A stretch of DNA of 64,000 bases from Hibiscus mutabilis (taxonomy: Eukaryota; Streptophyta; Magnoliopsida; Malvales; Malvaceae), in NCBI GenBank assembly GCA_019671005.1, contig CM033744.1:9726128-9790127 (forward strand), written 5' to 3'. The notes beneath the pieces were generated by a model. It searched no databases, was not told the DNA's origin, and saw nothing but the letters and a program-made list of their open reading frames with translations. This document shows positions 46,697 through 59,120 of the stretch, in pieces (the first letter of the stretch is position 1; each line of letters begins with the position of its first letter). A program made the position numbers and the translations under genes.

Positions 46697-47797
46697 TGTA
46701 AAAACCCAGATTTCAAAATTCGTGGGTTGGTTCAACCCGAGCCGTGGGCTTGGTGTTGTAGGCTGAGAGTTGGGTTCTTGATGGAGGCAAATGGATGCCT
46801 TGGTGGGTTTTTTTTGTTGATGGGCTAAAGGCTTTGGTTTGGGTTGTGAATGATAATATTAAGGAGGGGTAAATGAGCAAAATTTTTATTTTAAAAAGGG
46901 ATGAGTTGATTTCTTCTTAAAGGTGCTGCCAAAGTAAGGGAAGGTGATATCACATTGTCCCTTGTTCCCCAATCCCCTTTCATCTATATCTTCCTCCTAA
47001 GAGCCAAATACAAAGACCCATTCTTTGTTACTTTGAGTTAGATTTTTGGAGTGTGTTGCAACACCATAGTTATAGATTACCGAATGTATGTTCCTGAAGC
47101 TGTATGGCATCGGGTCTCATTTAAAGATGCTCGGCGAGAGGTTCTGATCATGGGTGTACATTTTCGAAGCTGTGTGGCACCAAGTCTCACCCCAAGAGTG
47201 TACGTTCTCGAAGTTGTATGGTACCAAGCCTCACTTCAAGTTTATTGGTATGATGACTATGTACTGTGTGGGGTTAATGGCTTTTCCATTGCTTGCTATG
47301 TGTTTAGACGACTAGAGGTAGCGTCAATGTTGTTATATTATGCCATGATATCATCTTTAGTTGCATGCTCTTATTTATAATTTGCATTAAGTAGGGTTGA
47401 GTGGAAGTGTATCCACTGAACTTTGTTAGTTCAGCATTCGAAATTGTTGTTTTCGTCTGTAGGTTTGTAGGGTGACGTGCATTGTCGGAGCACCATCGGA
47501 GTAAGACCTCAACATCAACTTATTGTCTGAGTACAATACTTAGATTAATTGGGCTATTTATTCGTAGGACCTTATATTTTATTGTAACTTTCATTTTTTA
47601 TTTTAAATTATGAGTTGAATACTTTTAATTATGTATTTTAAATGGAGCTCTCGTGTAACGTTTTAACTATTTATTTATATATTTGAACTTAATGGATTTT
47701 ACGAAATGAATGTGCTTGGGCTAAATCTAGTCGCAAAATTTTATGGTTTTGGTTTGGGCTGAGGCCCAATTGCGACATCTGGGTTGAGGGTGTTATA
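46697..47797 (+). repeat. 3' LTR of the decayed gypsy element
   Basis: Begins TGTAAAAACCCAG right after the polypurine tract and ends GTGTTATA. Shares the blocks GTGTTGCAACACCATAG, TGTATGGCA..GGTCTCA and ACTGAACTTTGTTAG with the LTR at 1-2216. At about 1.1 kb it is much shorter than relatives and lacks a GTAYCGRTAC cluster, so an internal deletion near 46940-47050 is likely. Confidence 0.8.
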
Positions 47798-49824
47798 AGT
47801 TGTTTCTTTTAACCGTCCAAACTTAGCCAACCTGTAGTATGTCTCTCTCACCAAGCCTGTTATTGGGAGATGACTTGATACTTTTAGTACTCTATTTATG
47901 AACTCTACAAGGTTGGTTGTTATTTGCATGTATCGTCTACCACCTTCATCATACAATTGGGTCCATCTTTCCCTCTCGATATTATTTTCCCACCTCCAAG
48001 CACGATCGTCGTACTTCTTTAAATTCTCTAACTTTCTCTCAAAATCTGGTCGTAGTAGTTCATATCATGTGTCATAATATATGTTGTTAGTATCAAGAAA
48101 AATAAAAAAACATTAATGGATACACATATATAATCGAGTTTGAAAAAATAATACTTGCCCATGCTTAAAACCTCATTGTGAATGTATTGTTTTTTGAACT
48201 ATTCATAACTATTCTTACAATGTGACGAACACAATACGTGGGATATGTATCTGAAGGTGTCCAACGACTTCTGTCTTTATTAATTGCTGATAAGATACAT
48301 GTCCCTCGATCGGATATAATACATACCTCATCTTCTTGGATGACATACTCACGTAAATTGCTCAAAAAATTCCAAGCTTTCGTCGTCTCATGCTCAACAA
48401 TTGTGAATACAATCAGGAAGATATTATTCTCACCATCTTGTGCAACAACAATCAACAATACATGAAGTATTTCTCGTACAATCATATGCCATCGACTTGG
48501 ACCATACGTTTGCAAAATGGAAAGCCTTCAATGCATGGCTTAAACGCCTAGAATAGTCAATAAAAAAATTTATGCCCTTCAACAAGTTGGCCTTCTCGAC
48601 CGTATTCATCCAAGGTTTGATACCTCACTATGGTGCCAGAGATAAAAAGTGTCATTGCTTATAATAAAACCGGTAGCTTATTGTACGACTTATTGTAATC
48701 ACTATACACTGACTTTATTGTCTTATCCCTTGCACGCCAACCCTTGCTATATCTTATCTGATATCCAAACTATTGTACAATGGTTTCTTGAATCACTGAA
48801 ATAAGAACCCTTGGATTTGCTTCACGAACTTCATCACATGATGGCTTATTACATTAGAGTCCAATTTGAGGTAGTCCTGGTCGATGGAAGTTCGTAAACA
48901 TGTGTGATCGCCATTGTACTTTGTGACCATCCAAACATTTTCCCTCTGAATCTTTGACACCCAGATCTTTTAATTGCACTATTGTCTATATTTCACACTT
49001 GGCAAAAAAAGTGTCCACATACTTCTTGATGTTGTACTCTTTAACTACCAATGTAGCTTCATTCTTTTTATTAAATTAAATCCCAATCGATAATTCATCA
49101 TAATCACTTAAAGCTAATTGTGGCATTGAGGTACCCTTATCGCATCAAAATCTACTAAGTTTATGTGAGCATGAGGTTTATACCATGTATTGTCATCCCC
49201 GGTCAAAACGAATTTTCCAACACCAAAATCAAGGGCATCACCAGTGCCATCAGGGAATAAATTAGGATCCCCAATATCTTCATGTTCGCTTGATTTTTCA
49301 AGTGTTTCTCCCTATCAACCTCGAAGGTTTTCCATATCAGCATCAACAGTCGGATAAATAGTTGGTCCAAATGATGATGCATATGTCGAAGGCCCAGGTG
49401 GATGAAATACACTCGATGTTCCACTTGCCAACATTGCGACAAAACTGCCTCTGGATATATCTATCTTATTGCCAAAACCTATTTGAGCATATTCTCCAAC
49501 TACATTTATAGATGAGTCGGGAGTATCACATACCTCAATAAACAACTCGATATTTCGAATATCTATAGATTAGTGCCCTACAATCATTATTCCAATATCA
49601 AAATTATCTTGGAGAGTTATTGTAAAATATTTGACTAGATTGTGACATGTCATCCATCGATACCGCAACCCATGAATCTCAGCTCTAATTTTCATTTTTA
49701 TCTTCCCTTTTATTTCTCGAAGCGTGATTTTCTTTTCAAATATCATTTTTGTAGTGCTTTCAGATTCAAATACAACCTCGACATCAGTTTTCACAATTTG
49801 TCCATTGTAATGGACAATCGCCAT
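47798..49824 (-). pseudogene. MULE (MuDR-type) transposase
   Basis: Minus strand. Starts MAIVHYNGQIVKTDVEVVF at 49824 and shows the N-terminal MuDR-type region (49824-49570), a Ser/Pro-rich spacer with TSSVFHPPGPSTYAS (about 49420), the catalytic domain with LLIVVAQDGENNIFLIVF and IISDRGTCILSAI (48460-48260) and the later ITTNLVEFINRVLKVSSHLP with LVRETYYRLAKFG (47930-47820). The enzyme would cut and join element ends. Frameshifts and stops break it in at least four places. The SWIM-finger C-terminus is absent because the gypsy LTR abuts at 47797, and a solo LTR lies 16 bases upstream of the start codon. Confidence 0.85.
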
Positions 49825-50254
49825 AAATCTGTTGTTGCTCTGTAACCCCCTTAGCTCGGTCTAGTTGGAACCGGACTAAAAGAGCCACATTGGGTTTGTT
49901 GAAGCAAACCTGAGCTAAAAACCCTAAACCAAGCCCTATTTTTTTATCTTGTCTAGATGCATTTTATTAATGTCCTATGTGAACATGCTTCAGCGACAGC
50001 ATTACATTTAAATCATATTACAATTTAAAGTCCAATTAACTAACGATTCACATAAGGGACCATAACGTAAATACTGCAAATTATAGGGCATTTTTCACAA
50101 TTATGATTACCAACCTTTGATTAATCCAATTACATGCTTGCAGGTTAATTTCTATTCCAAAACAATCACTCAATCTCAAATAATTGCATTCGTAATAATC
50201 AAGGACCAAATTGCAAGATTTCCAAACTTCAGCACAAAATATCACAGATTCAAC

Positions 50255-50660
50255 AGGGCGTACCGATACAAGAATGCCCTGTACTGATACAGTCCAACTA
50301 ATAAAATGACTTTCCGTACTGGTACACGTATATCTGTATCGATACGATTTGTTGACAAACCCGTACTGATACGGCCTTGTCCACGTACCGATTCCCTCTT
50401 TATAATTTCAAAAACTTCGAATTCTAGTATCTAGAGCCCGTACTGATACGGTACCCCGTGAACCAATATGATATGTTAAAATCAAAAGGGTCGTACCGAT
50501 CCTCAAACTCATGTACCGGAACAAGCATTCATTTCCCTTAAGGAGTACCGATACAGTAGCTAGGCATACCGGTACCCAAAGCTTTAACTCAATAAATTGA
50601 GCCCCAATAGGTCCTCGCATACCGATCCTGAGGCACCCGTACCAGTACGCAGATGCCTGT
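50255..50660 (-). repeat. GTAYCGRTAC word cluster in solo LTR
   Basis: More than a dozen words such as CGTACCGATACA, CTGTACTGATACAG, CTGGTACACG, CGTACTGATACGG and CCGGTACCC in about 400 bases. Confidence 0.85.
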
Positions 50661-51519
50661 AATGACCTCTAGGTCCAACATATGACACTTTGGCTCACTT
50701 CAATTAACTTTAGCACTTAACTAATCAACGTATAAGATCATCAACATGCTTGAACATCAACAATATGTGCCAACTTAACATATCTAGCACACTCAATCAC
50801 CAAATCTAGAGGCATGCTTCCTAGTCCACATCCAAATCATAAAACCAACCTCAACACAACCATATTAAGCCACTTACAAAACCAAATCAACCAATACATC
50901 TTGCCCAAACAGGGAGTTCATCAAAAATCCTCCCAAAACATCATTTGACACATTGCCATTATTACTACTTTTTAATGTTCCAAACCGTACTTTGAAAACA
51001 AGTCCTTGGAATTTCTTTCCTTGCTTCATCGCTGCCTTAAACCTTAATTCTCTGCATTGATGGAAAAGAGAGCGTAAGCACACTAGGCTTAGTGAGGAAT
51101 GCTCAAACAACAACCATTATCATGCAAGTTAAACCGGTTCACATTTATTTTGTAAAAATCTTTTCAAAACTCTTTAAAACATCATCACAACATCATGCCT
51201 TATTAAAACCATACACTTAACATTACCAAAACAACATATTAAACCATATGTAACATGTATCATGGATTATACAGTAAAGTCCTATTTGCTACCCTCAATT
51301 TAAGCTTTCCCATGCATACTATCAATGCAAAGCTTAAAGATAAAAACATGTTTAAACCACATTAAACAACATAATCCATCTCATGATACATACACAATTA
51401 TATTGGCTTCCAAGTGATCATTTACCAAGTTTTCACTTTACAAAATATAACATCGGATACACGGATTCAACGATTGTTCCCTCAACACTTAACAAACAAT
51501 CTACCGGCAATACAAGGCT

Positions 51520-51715
51520 CACACATAGGAGTATCCGGTACACATAAACCCCTCCACCGTTGTGACACCCGTGGTGGAGTCTTCGATACACATAAACCCC
51601 TCGACACCACTCATCGTATGATGTTTAACCCACTAACAGTAGTCATCGGTACATATAAACCCCTCTACCGTTAGGGTACTTAGATGGAGTATACGGTACA
51701 CCTTATAAACCCCTC
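51520..51715. repeat. Short imperfect tandem repeat (ACATAAACCCCTC)
   Basis: CGGTACACATAAACCCCTCCACCG, CGATACACATAAACCCCTCGACACC, CGGTACATATAAACCCCTCTACCG and CGGTACACCTTATAAACCCCTC recur at about 40-70 base spacing (spelled here as separate copies). Its minus-strand counterpart is the GAGG..GGGTTTATGT array of the family. Confidence 0.75.
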
Positions 51716-53419
51716 AACATCCAATGTGACTTTTTATAGTGCACTATCAATCCTATGGCCGCACAACTATTTCTGATAACATTTACAAACTTTTTTCAAT
51801 CCATCACTTGCCAATATAATTCATTTTATTAACAAAAACTCATTGTTCTCATATGCATCATAAAAACCATTTAACCAATGCACAAACCTTGCATTAACCA
51901 ATGTTCATAAACATTAACAAAACATACATTACTTCCAAATGCATCGATCGTTATGTAATCAATTTCCAGCATTAAACCATGCTCAAAACATGCATATACA
52001 GTGAGTAATCAAACCATTTAAAACAAGTGCATAAAACCAATTGCCAAACCGAGTTCAAGAGAGAATTCATCCTTTACTTACTTCTGAGCTTAGACCAGCG
52101 TTTCGAGCTTGATTTAAATCCAAACACAACTTTCAAACCTTTGAAAAGTTGTTAAACAAGTTCCCACTCACCGACTCGCAAGCCCCGCTTGCTGATACGA
52201 TAACTATGCATTTAAAGCTTCTGAAACCAATGTTCAAGCTTGAGGATCGACTTTCCCTGCTTAATCCACACAAAAACAGAGGTACATTGCATCAAACTGC
52301 AATCAATATCACATCAACACAAATCCTCAACATCCTTTATCCAATTTCCTTCTACAACACCTAAAATTAACAACAAAACTCTTCCAAACTTAACCCAGCC
52401 ACAACCTAACGTTTCAACACATCAATTAACATCTAAAAGCACATCTCTAACATCTTTATATCTCCATCATTCAATAAACCAGCATAACTCCTCAAAAACA
52501 CATAACTAGAATCATAGAAAATTAGAGATTCACATAGTTTCGGGATTCCAATGTTAAAACCCATCTATTAACATTATTCAACATCAAAATTATGATTAAA
52601 ATCAATCAAGAACTCAGCAAAACAGAGTCCATACGAAAATCCTTTAATTAAATTAATTAAACCACCATTTAATCAATTTTCTACAATTAAATCATCAAAT
52701 CAAGTTAGAAAACATGTGTAAAAGATCAATAACTTGGGAATTTCAATAAAGAACCTTGTATTAGAGGAGAAGAACGAACCTCGCCTCTAATGGCTGCTTT
52801 CCCCTTAATTAGATGGTTTCCAAAGCCAAAACAATGAGAAATCAAATTATTTTGTTAGAAAACTATTATAATCTCAATTGAAATCAAAAGATTGATTAAA
52901 AGAATATTTTACCTGAAGATTTTGAAGAAAGAAAAGGTGTTTGTCTGGAAAGAATTGGAGAGAAAATCTTTTTTTTGTAAAAAGTTAGTTACGTCAAATT
53001 TGTTTTAAAGATTTTAATTGCCAATTAATTCTCGAATCCTTTTATATTATTTTAAAACCTTTTAAAATAACTAATTAAGGGAAAAAGTCTGGTATGAGAC
53101 TTTAGGGTAAATAGCTCCTTAAAGATTCAAAGTTTTGACCCTTTTACAAAACAGTCACTAAAAATAGTTTTGAAACTTTACATTTTGGTCACTAACCAAA
53201 ATGTCCACATTCGAGACCCTTTTTTGTAAAATTGATTCCACCAAAATCATTTTCATAATAAATAATGATTTTAGATGATTTTTCCATATTTCTAACCCTT
53301 TTGAAAATATTTAATCAAATTTAAATCTCGAAACTAACTCAAATCCTCTAATTTGATTCAACAGACCATCTAAACCACTTGAGAAACTCCTAGGACCAAA
53401 ACCGAGGTGTTACATGCTC

Positions 53420-53839
53420 ATTTTTTATGCATGTTCAAAACAATATATATATTATCAATCAGAATACACAAATCAAAATGAACATACTAAATTTTAAATA
53501 TTGTTACTAACACCGGGGACGAGTTCTTTTCGAATATATATTTCAAATATATTTTTTATAAATATAATAAATTATTTTTAAAAAATATATTTCAATTATA
53601 TTTTTTTAAATAGACTAAATTATTTTTGCCTTCATTTTAATCATGTTTCGAATATATTTTTTCGATTTTAATTTTTAAAAATATACCAATTAGTAAAAAT
53701 ATACAAAAAATATTAAATATTACTACATATATATTTAAATTATTTTTCTTCGTTGTTCGAATAATTTTAAATTCTAAATTCTAAACAACAACTTAAAATG
53801 GGAGCTGGATACATAATTTAAAATTTTAAAACTAAATTA
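53420..53839. other. AT-rich spacer between two solo LTRs
   Basis: Originally contiguous with the region upstream of the MULE transposase and with 56603 onward, judging from the two target duplications. No gene recognised. Confidence 0.5.
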
Positions 53840-54604
53840 ACTTATGTAACGACCCGGATTTCTCGAGTCAACAACGGACGTTGACCCGGGTCTTGGACCG
53901 ATACGTCGGGTCGAATGTTCGGATTATGATGGGACGAGATGTTGAGCTTAATGGGCTTTTCATGTCTTGTTGGGCTTGTGTTTGGATGAGGAAGGTTTAA
54001 TAAAGGGTAAAAGGGTAATTCCTCCCAAGAAAAGGAAAAAGGCTGATGCCTTCTTTATTTTTCTGCATTGGGGGATAGAGGATGAAGTCATCATGTCTCA
54101 TTCTTCTCTCTATCATTCTCTCATTCAAGAACCATCCCAACTCAAGGTAAATATGATATTTTGTTAGTGTGGTGTAAGAATCCCGGTTTGTGGCTAGATG
54201 AGGAGTTGTTTAGGACTCAAAGATCTATCTTTCAAGAGGAACATCTTTAGCATTGGTGGAAGTTGAGTTTGAAGCTTGGAGCAAGGAAAAAGAGGTGGAA
54301 GAAGCTTGGTTGCTGCCTTAGTTCGTGAATCTTTGCTTGAGGTCAGTACATTTCTGACTCCTATAGTTCATGAGCCTCATAAAATGTATGCCTTGCTTGG
54401 TTTTATGGTTTGTGGGTGTGAGATAGGTCTTTAGAGCTTTAAAGCCCTATTAATGGTGAATCAAAGATAAGATGTTGATAATGCATAAAATGGATAGAAA
54501 ACCACCTATTATACTCTAAATAACTTGTAGGATCGATGTGAGCCTTAACCATAGAGGTTAGGGGTGGGATTGAGGAAATTTTGAGCTTTAAATTTTGAAA
54601 TATG

Positions 54605-55010
54605 GGCTCGATTACCGATACGGGATGGTAGCGTATTGGTACGCCTTCGTTATAAGGGAGATGGTTTGTGAAGGGCGTATCGGTACGCTTTTCCGTGTAT
54701 CGATACCCCTTGCTTGATAAGAATTCCAGTGATGCTATCGCGTACTGGTACGCGATGGGCGTATCGGTACGCACTGTTACATTGCCTAAGAAAGGCTTAG
54801 TGTACCGATATGAGTATGTAGAAGTACCGGTACGGGGGTGGATCGGTACGGGGCGATCCTAGTACCGATAAAGCGTACCGGTATAACACGTAGCGTATCA
54901 GTACAGCTTATGGTCTAATTCTTTCGAACCTAGTTAGCGTATCGGTACTTATGGTGGAGTATCAATACCAAGAGGGCAGTACCGATATGCACCTTGAAGT
55001 ATCGATACTC
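54605..55010 (+). repeat. GTAYCGRTAC word cluster, about 16 copies
   Basis: Copies include GTATTGGTACG, GTATCGGTACG, GTATCGATACC, GTACTGGTACG, GTACCGATATG, GTACCGGTACG and GTATCAATACC at irregular spacing of about 15-40 bases. Confidence 0.92.
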
Positions 55011-55429
55011 GCTGGGCAATCTGCCCAAGAAAATTGAGTTTACGTTTGGAGGTTCTATAATTCGTGGTAAAGGGTTCGGTGTGTCCCTAAAGGTATAAAA
55101 CAAACTCTAAAACTAAGACATCGAGATTAGCAACCCGTATATGGATTAATGGCTAATGGCTTGGTAATAGTTGGGTAAGCTGCTTGGACTAATAATCCAT
55201 AAGGATCCGTGGTGGATCGGTTAATGCTACGTGGTAGCTTGAGGTCCTTGCTATGTGCTGAAAGGACACCCATATAAGCAGGTTGCCGTGAGTAATAAGA
55301 TAATCTAACGAGAAATGGCGTAAATGAATCCTAAAGACATATATTAATTAGTGTAACAAATGAGTCATGCCTTGGGGCATTGGTAATGGTTGGCTGGATG
55401 CCTTTTTATCTCTTAGTGAGATATATTGA

Positions 55430-56020
55430 TGCTCAGGGGAGCATGTGTTATTGTATATGTCTTGGTTAGGAATCCAGATGTCCTAGAGTCAGTGCAAGGG
55501 CACTTAAATAAGGGGATGGGTACTCCGGGATATGTGATCTGGATGCGATTAGAAACCTATCTTGGGCTATGTGATCAAGATATGGAAATACCACTCGGGG
55601 GTTGTGTGAGCTCGAGTAACTCGAAAGGCTATGTGATCTCGAGTAACCTGATGGCTAAGTGACCTCAGGAAAAGATGTGATCCAAGTATGTCTAGGACGT
55701 ATCTGTGGCTATAGTGATCCAGATATGATCCTAACCCGACGGCTCTGTGATCACGAGTAACCCGACGGCTGTGTGAGCACGGGAAAAATAGTAGGCCTTT
55801 GTTGGCCATTAGGGAATGTATGTATTTACGTTGTTGTATTGATGATAGATGTTGTCTATTTTAACCCTTGGGCTATGTGATCAGGGTAGGGTTGTTACTC
55901 AACGGGATATGTGAGCTCGAGTAACTCGATGGGCTGTGTGATCTCGAGTATAGAGCAGATAACCTTTGGGCTATGTGATCAGGGTACGGGACGTAACTCA
56001 ATGGTCGGTGGGACCTCGCG
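55430..56020 (+). repeat. GGCTATGTGATC..GAGTAAC imperfect repeats
   Basis: About ten imperfect copies of a unit combining GGCTRTGTGATC with CGAGTAAC or CAGGGTA, spaced about 25-70 bases. Equivalent in position to the CACCAGGCCTCA repeats at 1420-1600 in the related LTR. Confidence 0.75.
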
Positions 56021-56602
56021 TATGGTAAGTCTAGGATGGCTTAGTGGTCTTCTTGCAATAGTAATATCTTGAGACAATTGTAACCTCTAGCTAGGGTAGG
56101 CTAGACGATGATCCTTAGATGTTGAGAAGCCTTTCTGTGCACTCTTGATTATATTATCATGCATGCTTGTTTTATGATATTCATGAATTTGGTAGAGTAG
56201 AAATGTACCACTGAGCTTTGTTAGCTCAGCGTGTGGAATTGTGGTTTTTCCCTACGTAGGTTGACATGTGCTTTTGGAGGACCACATCGAAGAGGATTTC
56301 CCAGCACCGAGCCAGTTTCAGAGTAAAATACTTGATGTTTAGTTTGGACTGAATATATTCATAGGACCTTACCACAGTCGAGTCTGTATTTTATTTTGAT
56401 TTAATGTTATTTGGTCAAACGGTGTATTTTATTTGGAATTCATATTTGTAAACCTTTTTAATCTCTTTATCTACGTGGATTTTATGGAAATGGATCGTTT
56501 TGAGAATTGCCAACTTGTGGTTTTAAATGAGAAATTTTGATGGGTCGGTTTTGGGTGACCCGAATGTGATGCTCCGGATCCGGAACGGGGTGTTACAACT
56601 TA

Positions 56603-58119
56603 CTTACTTGTTGACTTCAAAAAATTTCATCAAAATTCCCCTATTTTTTTCTTCAAATATCCAAACTACATACATAAAATTAAAATTATATCAAACATAC
56701 AAAATAAAATGAACAAACTAAAATAAAACTTAAAAATAAAATATCAAATCTACTTACAATATTTTCTCCAAAAATTCCTTCTTCTTCTTCACTCAAAATT
56801 TTTCCTTCAACCTCACCTATTTAACATAAAAAAGTTACAATTTCCCCCTTGCCTACCCTTACTCCTCTTTTAATAACACTAATAAATTTTTAACCCTTAA
56901 TTTTCTCTACCCTTATAAATTTAAAAAACACCCTAAAACCCTTCACCCTTTTAGCCATGCATGCATTTAAATTTCAAACATGCCACCCTGCACTCGACTG
57001 AACCCTCCCACCATAAATGTTGAAGACTGTCGGAGAAGCTTGTGTCCTTGAACAGTGAGACGTCTCCATGCATGCCACGTGGTGATGCTATCCCTGTTTG
57101 AAGACGGAAGGTAAGCATATCATTTTTAATATTTACACTGTTCATAGTGGATATGTAATCCATCCATATTTAATTTTTTTATCCTAAAACCGAAATTACT
57201 GTAGTAAGTCGATAGGTATTTCTATCATCTTCATTTGCACTATAACAAGTACAATATTTGTGAAAATAATTTGGCCTGTGCCATATTTGTTGAAAAAAAG
57301 TTGAGTTTAATATTTAGGTAATTCCTCCAAAAATTAGTGATAAAGAGATTCATTATTTGACCAAGTGATTATGGATGTTCATATTATTTTATTTTGTATA
57401 GATTCAAATCCCGACATAAGACTGCAAAACATCTTTATCTAATTAAAAATGTGTGATAAATACATTTAAAGAACAAGAGAAATGGATGTTTTGCCTCGCA
57501 TGACAATGGACAGTGAAATAATAGGAGTAATAATCAATCACCAATACCCCCAATTTAATAATGATAAATATATTCTTTTTCATGTGAAAGTGAAAGAACA
57601 ACAGCCTTGTTTTTTTTAATTAAAAAAAGAAAATGAAAGAAAGGGTAAAATAGTAAAATTAGAAAAAGGGTAACATGGGATAATTGCCAAAATCCCAAGT
57701 GATTCTTTAATTTGGTCAAATCTTATGTGATAGAACGCTGGACTTTATGAGCGCCGAATAAGAACTTGGTTGGACTTTGTGATTTAAAAATAATAATTAA
57801 ATTAGAAGAAAAAGGCATTATTTTATTGGTTAAATATATACTTTATTTTAACTTTATGGAACAATGTAATTTGACAGCCAAGCATTTGGATGTAAGTGGC
57901 ATCATCCAATTGGATTGGAGTTTGGGTAACCTCCAACGTATCATTCTCGTTAAGAGTAAGATTGTGGAATCCAAATTTCAAAATAAACTTAATCCATTTT
58001 TCAAAGAAACACATACAATTGAATCCATTTACAGCTAGTTTTAATAGGAGAGAAGAGGTTATTCTGATCCACTTAAAAATTAGCTTCTTTAGAATGATTT
58101 AAACATAGGATACATATTC
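56603..58119. other. Intergenic DNA
   Basis: AT-rich. 56930-57130 is slightly GC-richer with a CATGCATGC pair, but no frame is convincing. No gene recognised. Confidence 0.4.
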
Positions 58120-58480
58120 GATACACAGACGATAGAAAAAAGTTTTCACAAGTTTTAGGCTTTAAGGATTTAGTTTAGGGTTTAAGATTTAGGGGTTTAT
58201 GTGTAGGGTTTATAAATTAGGGATGGTTGTTAGAATTTAGGGTTTATAGATTAAGGTTTAGTTTTTAGGGTAATATGGTGAAGATTTTGGTTTTAACCTA
58301 TAAACCCTACATTCTAACCCTAAACCCTAAATTATAATCATCATCTCTAAATTCTAAACCCTTATACATAAACCGTTCAACCCTACACCTTAAGTTAAAT
58401 CCATAAACCCCAAAACTAATACACTTGAAAAAACTTTTAGTTTCACCGTCAGTGTATTGAATAATTACCCTTAAACATAA
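58120..58480. mobile_element. Inverted-repeat element with telomere-like interior
   Basis: The left half is rich in TTTAGGGTTT and GGGTTTA words, the right half in AAACCCTAA and AACCCTAAA, so the segment folds back on itself. Outer words TACACAGACGATAG / CACCGTCAGTGTA and AAAAAAGTTTT / AAAAACTTTT pair. Probably related to the elements at 41575-42481. Confidence 0.65.
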
Positions 58481-59120
58481 TCTCTTATTTAAAAAAACAT
58501 AACCTCCAATTTAATTTAATATTTTGGCAAGCCATAATCTCCAATTTAATATTAACTGCCAAGACACAACACAATTTTTTTCAGCTTAATAAATTTAGTG
58601 TTTAAGAAAACCTAGAAAACAACTTAAGCTAAAAAAAACCCTAGAATTATATTTTGTTGTAGTACCCTTATTGTCCAAATAAATAGGAAGTTGTCATGGG
58701 CGACGTTAACCCAGATACCAACACTGAAATTTGATAATGGGTTTTCTTTCCTTGGGACACTGAACTTCAGGAATCATTGTATTTTGACATTGAAAATGAA
58801 TGCTTGAAAACAATGCCAATGCCTAGAATTTATTATGCTGAGTATCGCAGTATCCGGAGTGAATCTTGCAGTTGCAAACTATCATCTGCTCTCTTTCATT
58901 TCATCAAAATCTGATATATCCTACTTTTTTGAACATATCTGTGTTTATTTCACCTGGAACTACTGAAAACATTTCTATGAACAAAGTAAGATCAAAGCAC
59001 TGTTGTTTTTCTATCAGGACTTTATTACTTAACACTACTGACTTCTTGTCATGTTCCATGTCCCACCATGCTTCTTATAGCTGCTTTCTCATTTCAGTCA
59101 TGGGATGAACTTGAGTGAAC
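58481..59120 (-). other. Downstream flank, probable 3' untranslated region of the DCD gene
   Basis: No separate gene seen. The part next to 59120 may be transcribed as the 3' untranslated region of the DCD gene; no unambiguous polyadenylation signal could be chosen. Confidence 0.35.

Larger units (their letters stand above)
49841..53414 (-). mobile_element. Solo LTR of 3.57 kb, minus strand, target duplication TGCTC
   Basis: Plus-strand ends are TGTAACCCCC and GGTGTTACA; TGCTC flanks at 49836-49840 and 53415-53419. On the minus strand it begins TGTAACACCTCGG, the usual start for Tekay-like LTRs. It holds a GTAYCGRTAC cluster (50255-50660) and a repeat field at 51520-51715. No internal gag or pol is present, so unequal recombination between two LTRs is the likely origin. 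Confidence 0.88.
53845..56597 (+). mobile_element. Solo LTR of 2.75 kb, plus strand, target duplication ACTTA
   Basis: Begins TGTAACGACCCGG and ends CGGGGTGTTACA; ACTTA flanks at 53840-53844 and 56598-56602. It holds a GTAYCGRTAC cluster (54605-55010), a repeat field of GGCTATGTGATCNNGAGTAAC words (55430-56020) and the GTACCACTGAGCTTTGTTAG block (56200) shared with the LTRs at 1-2216 and 46697-47797. No interior is present. Confidence 0.92.
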
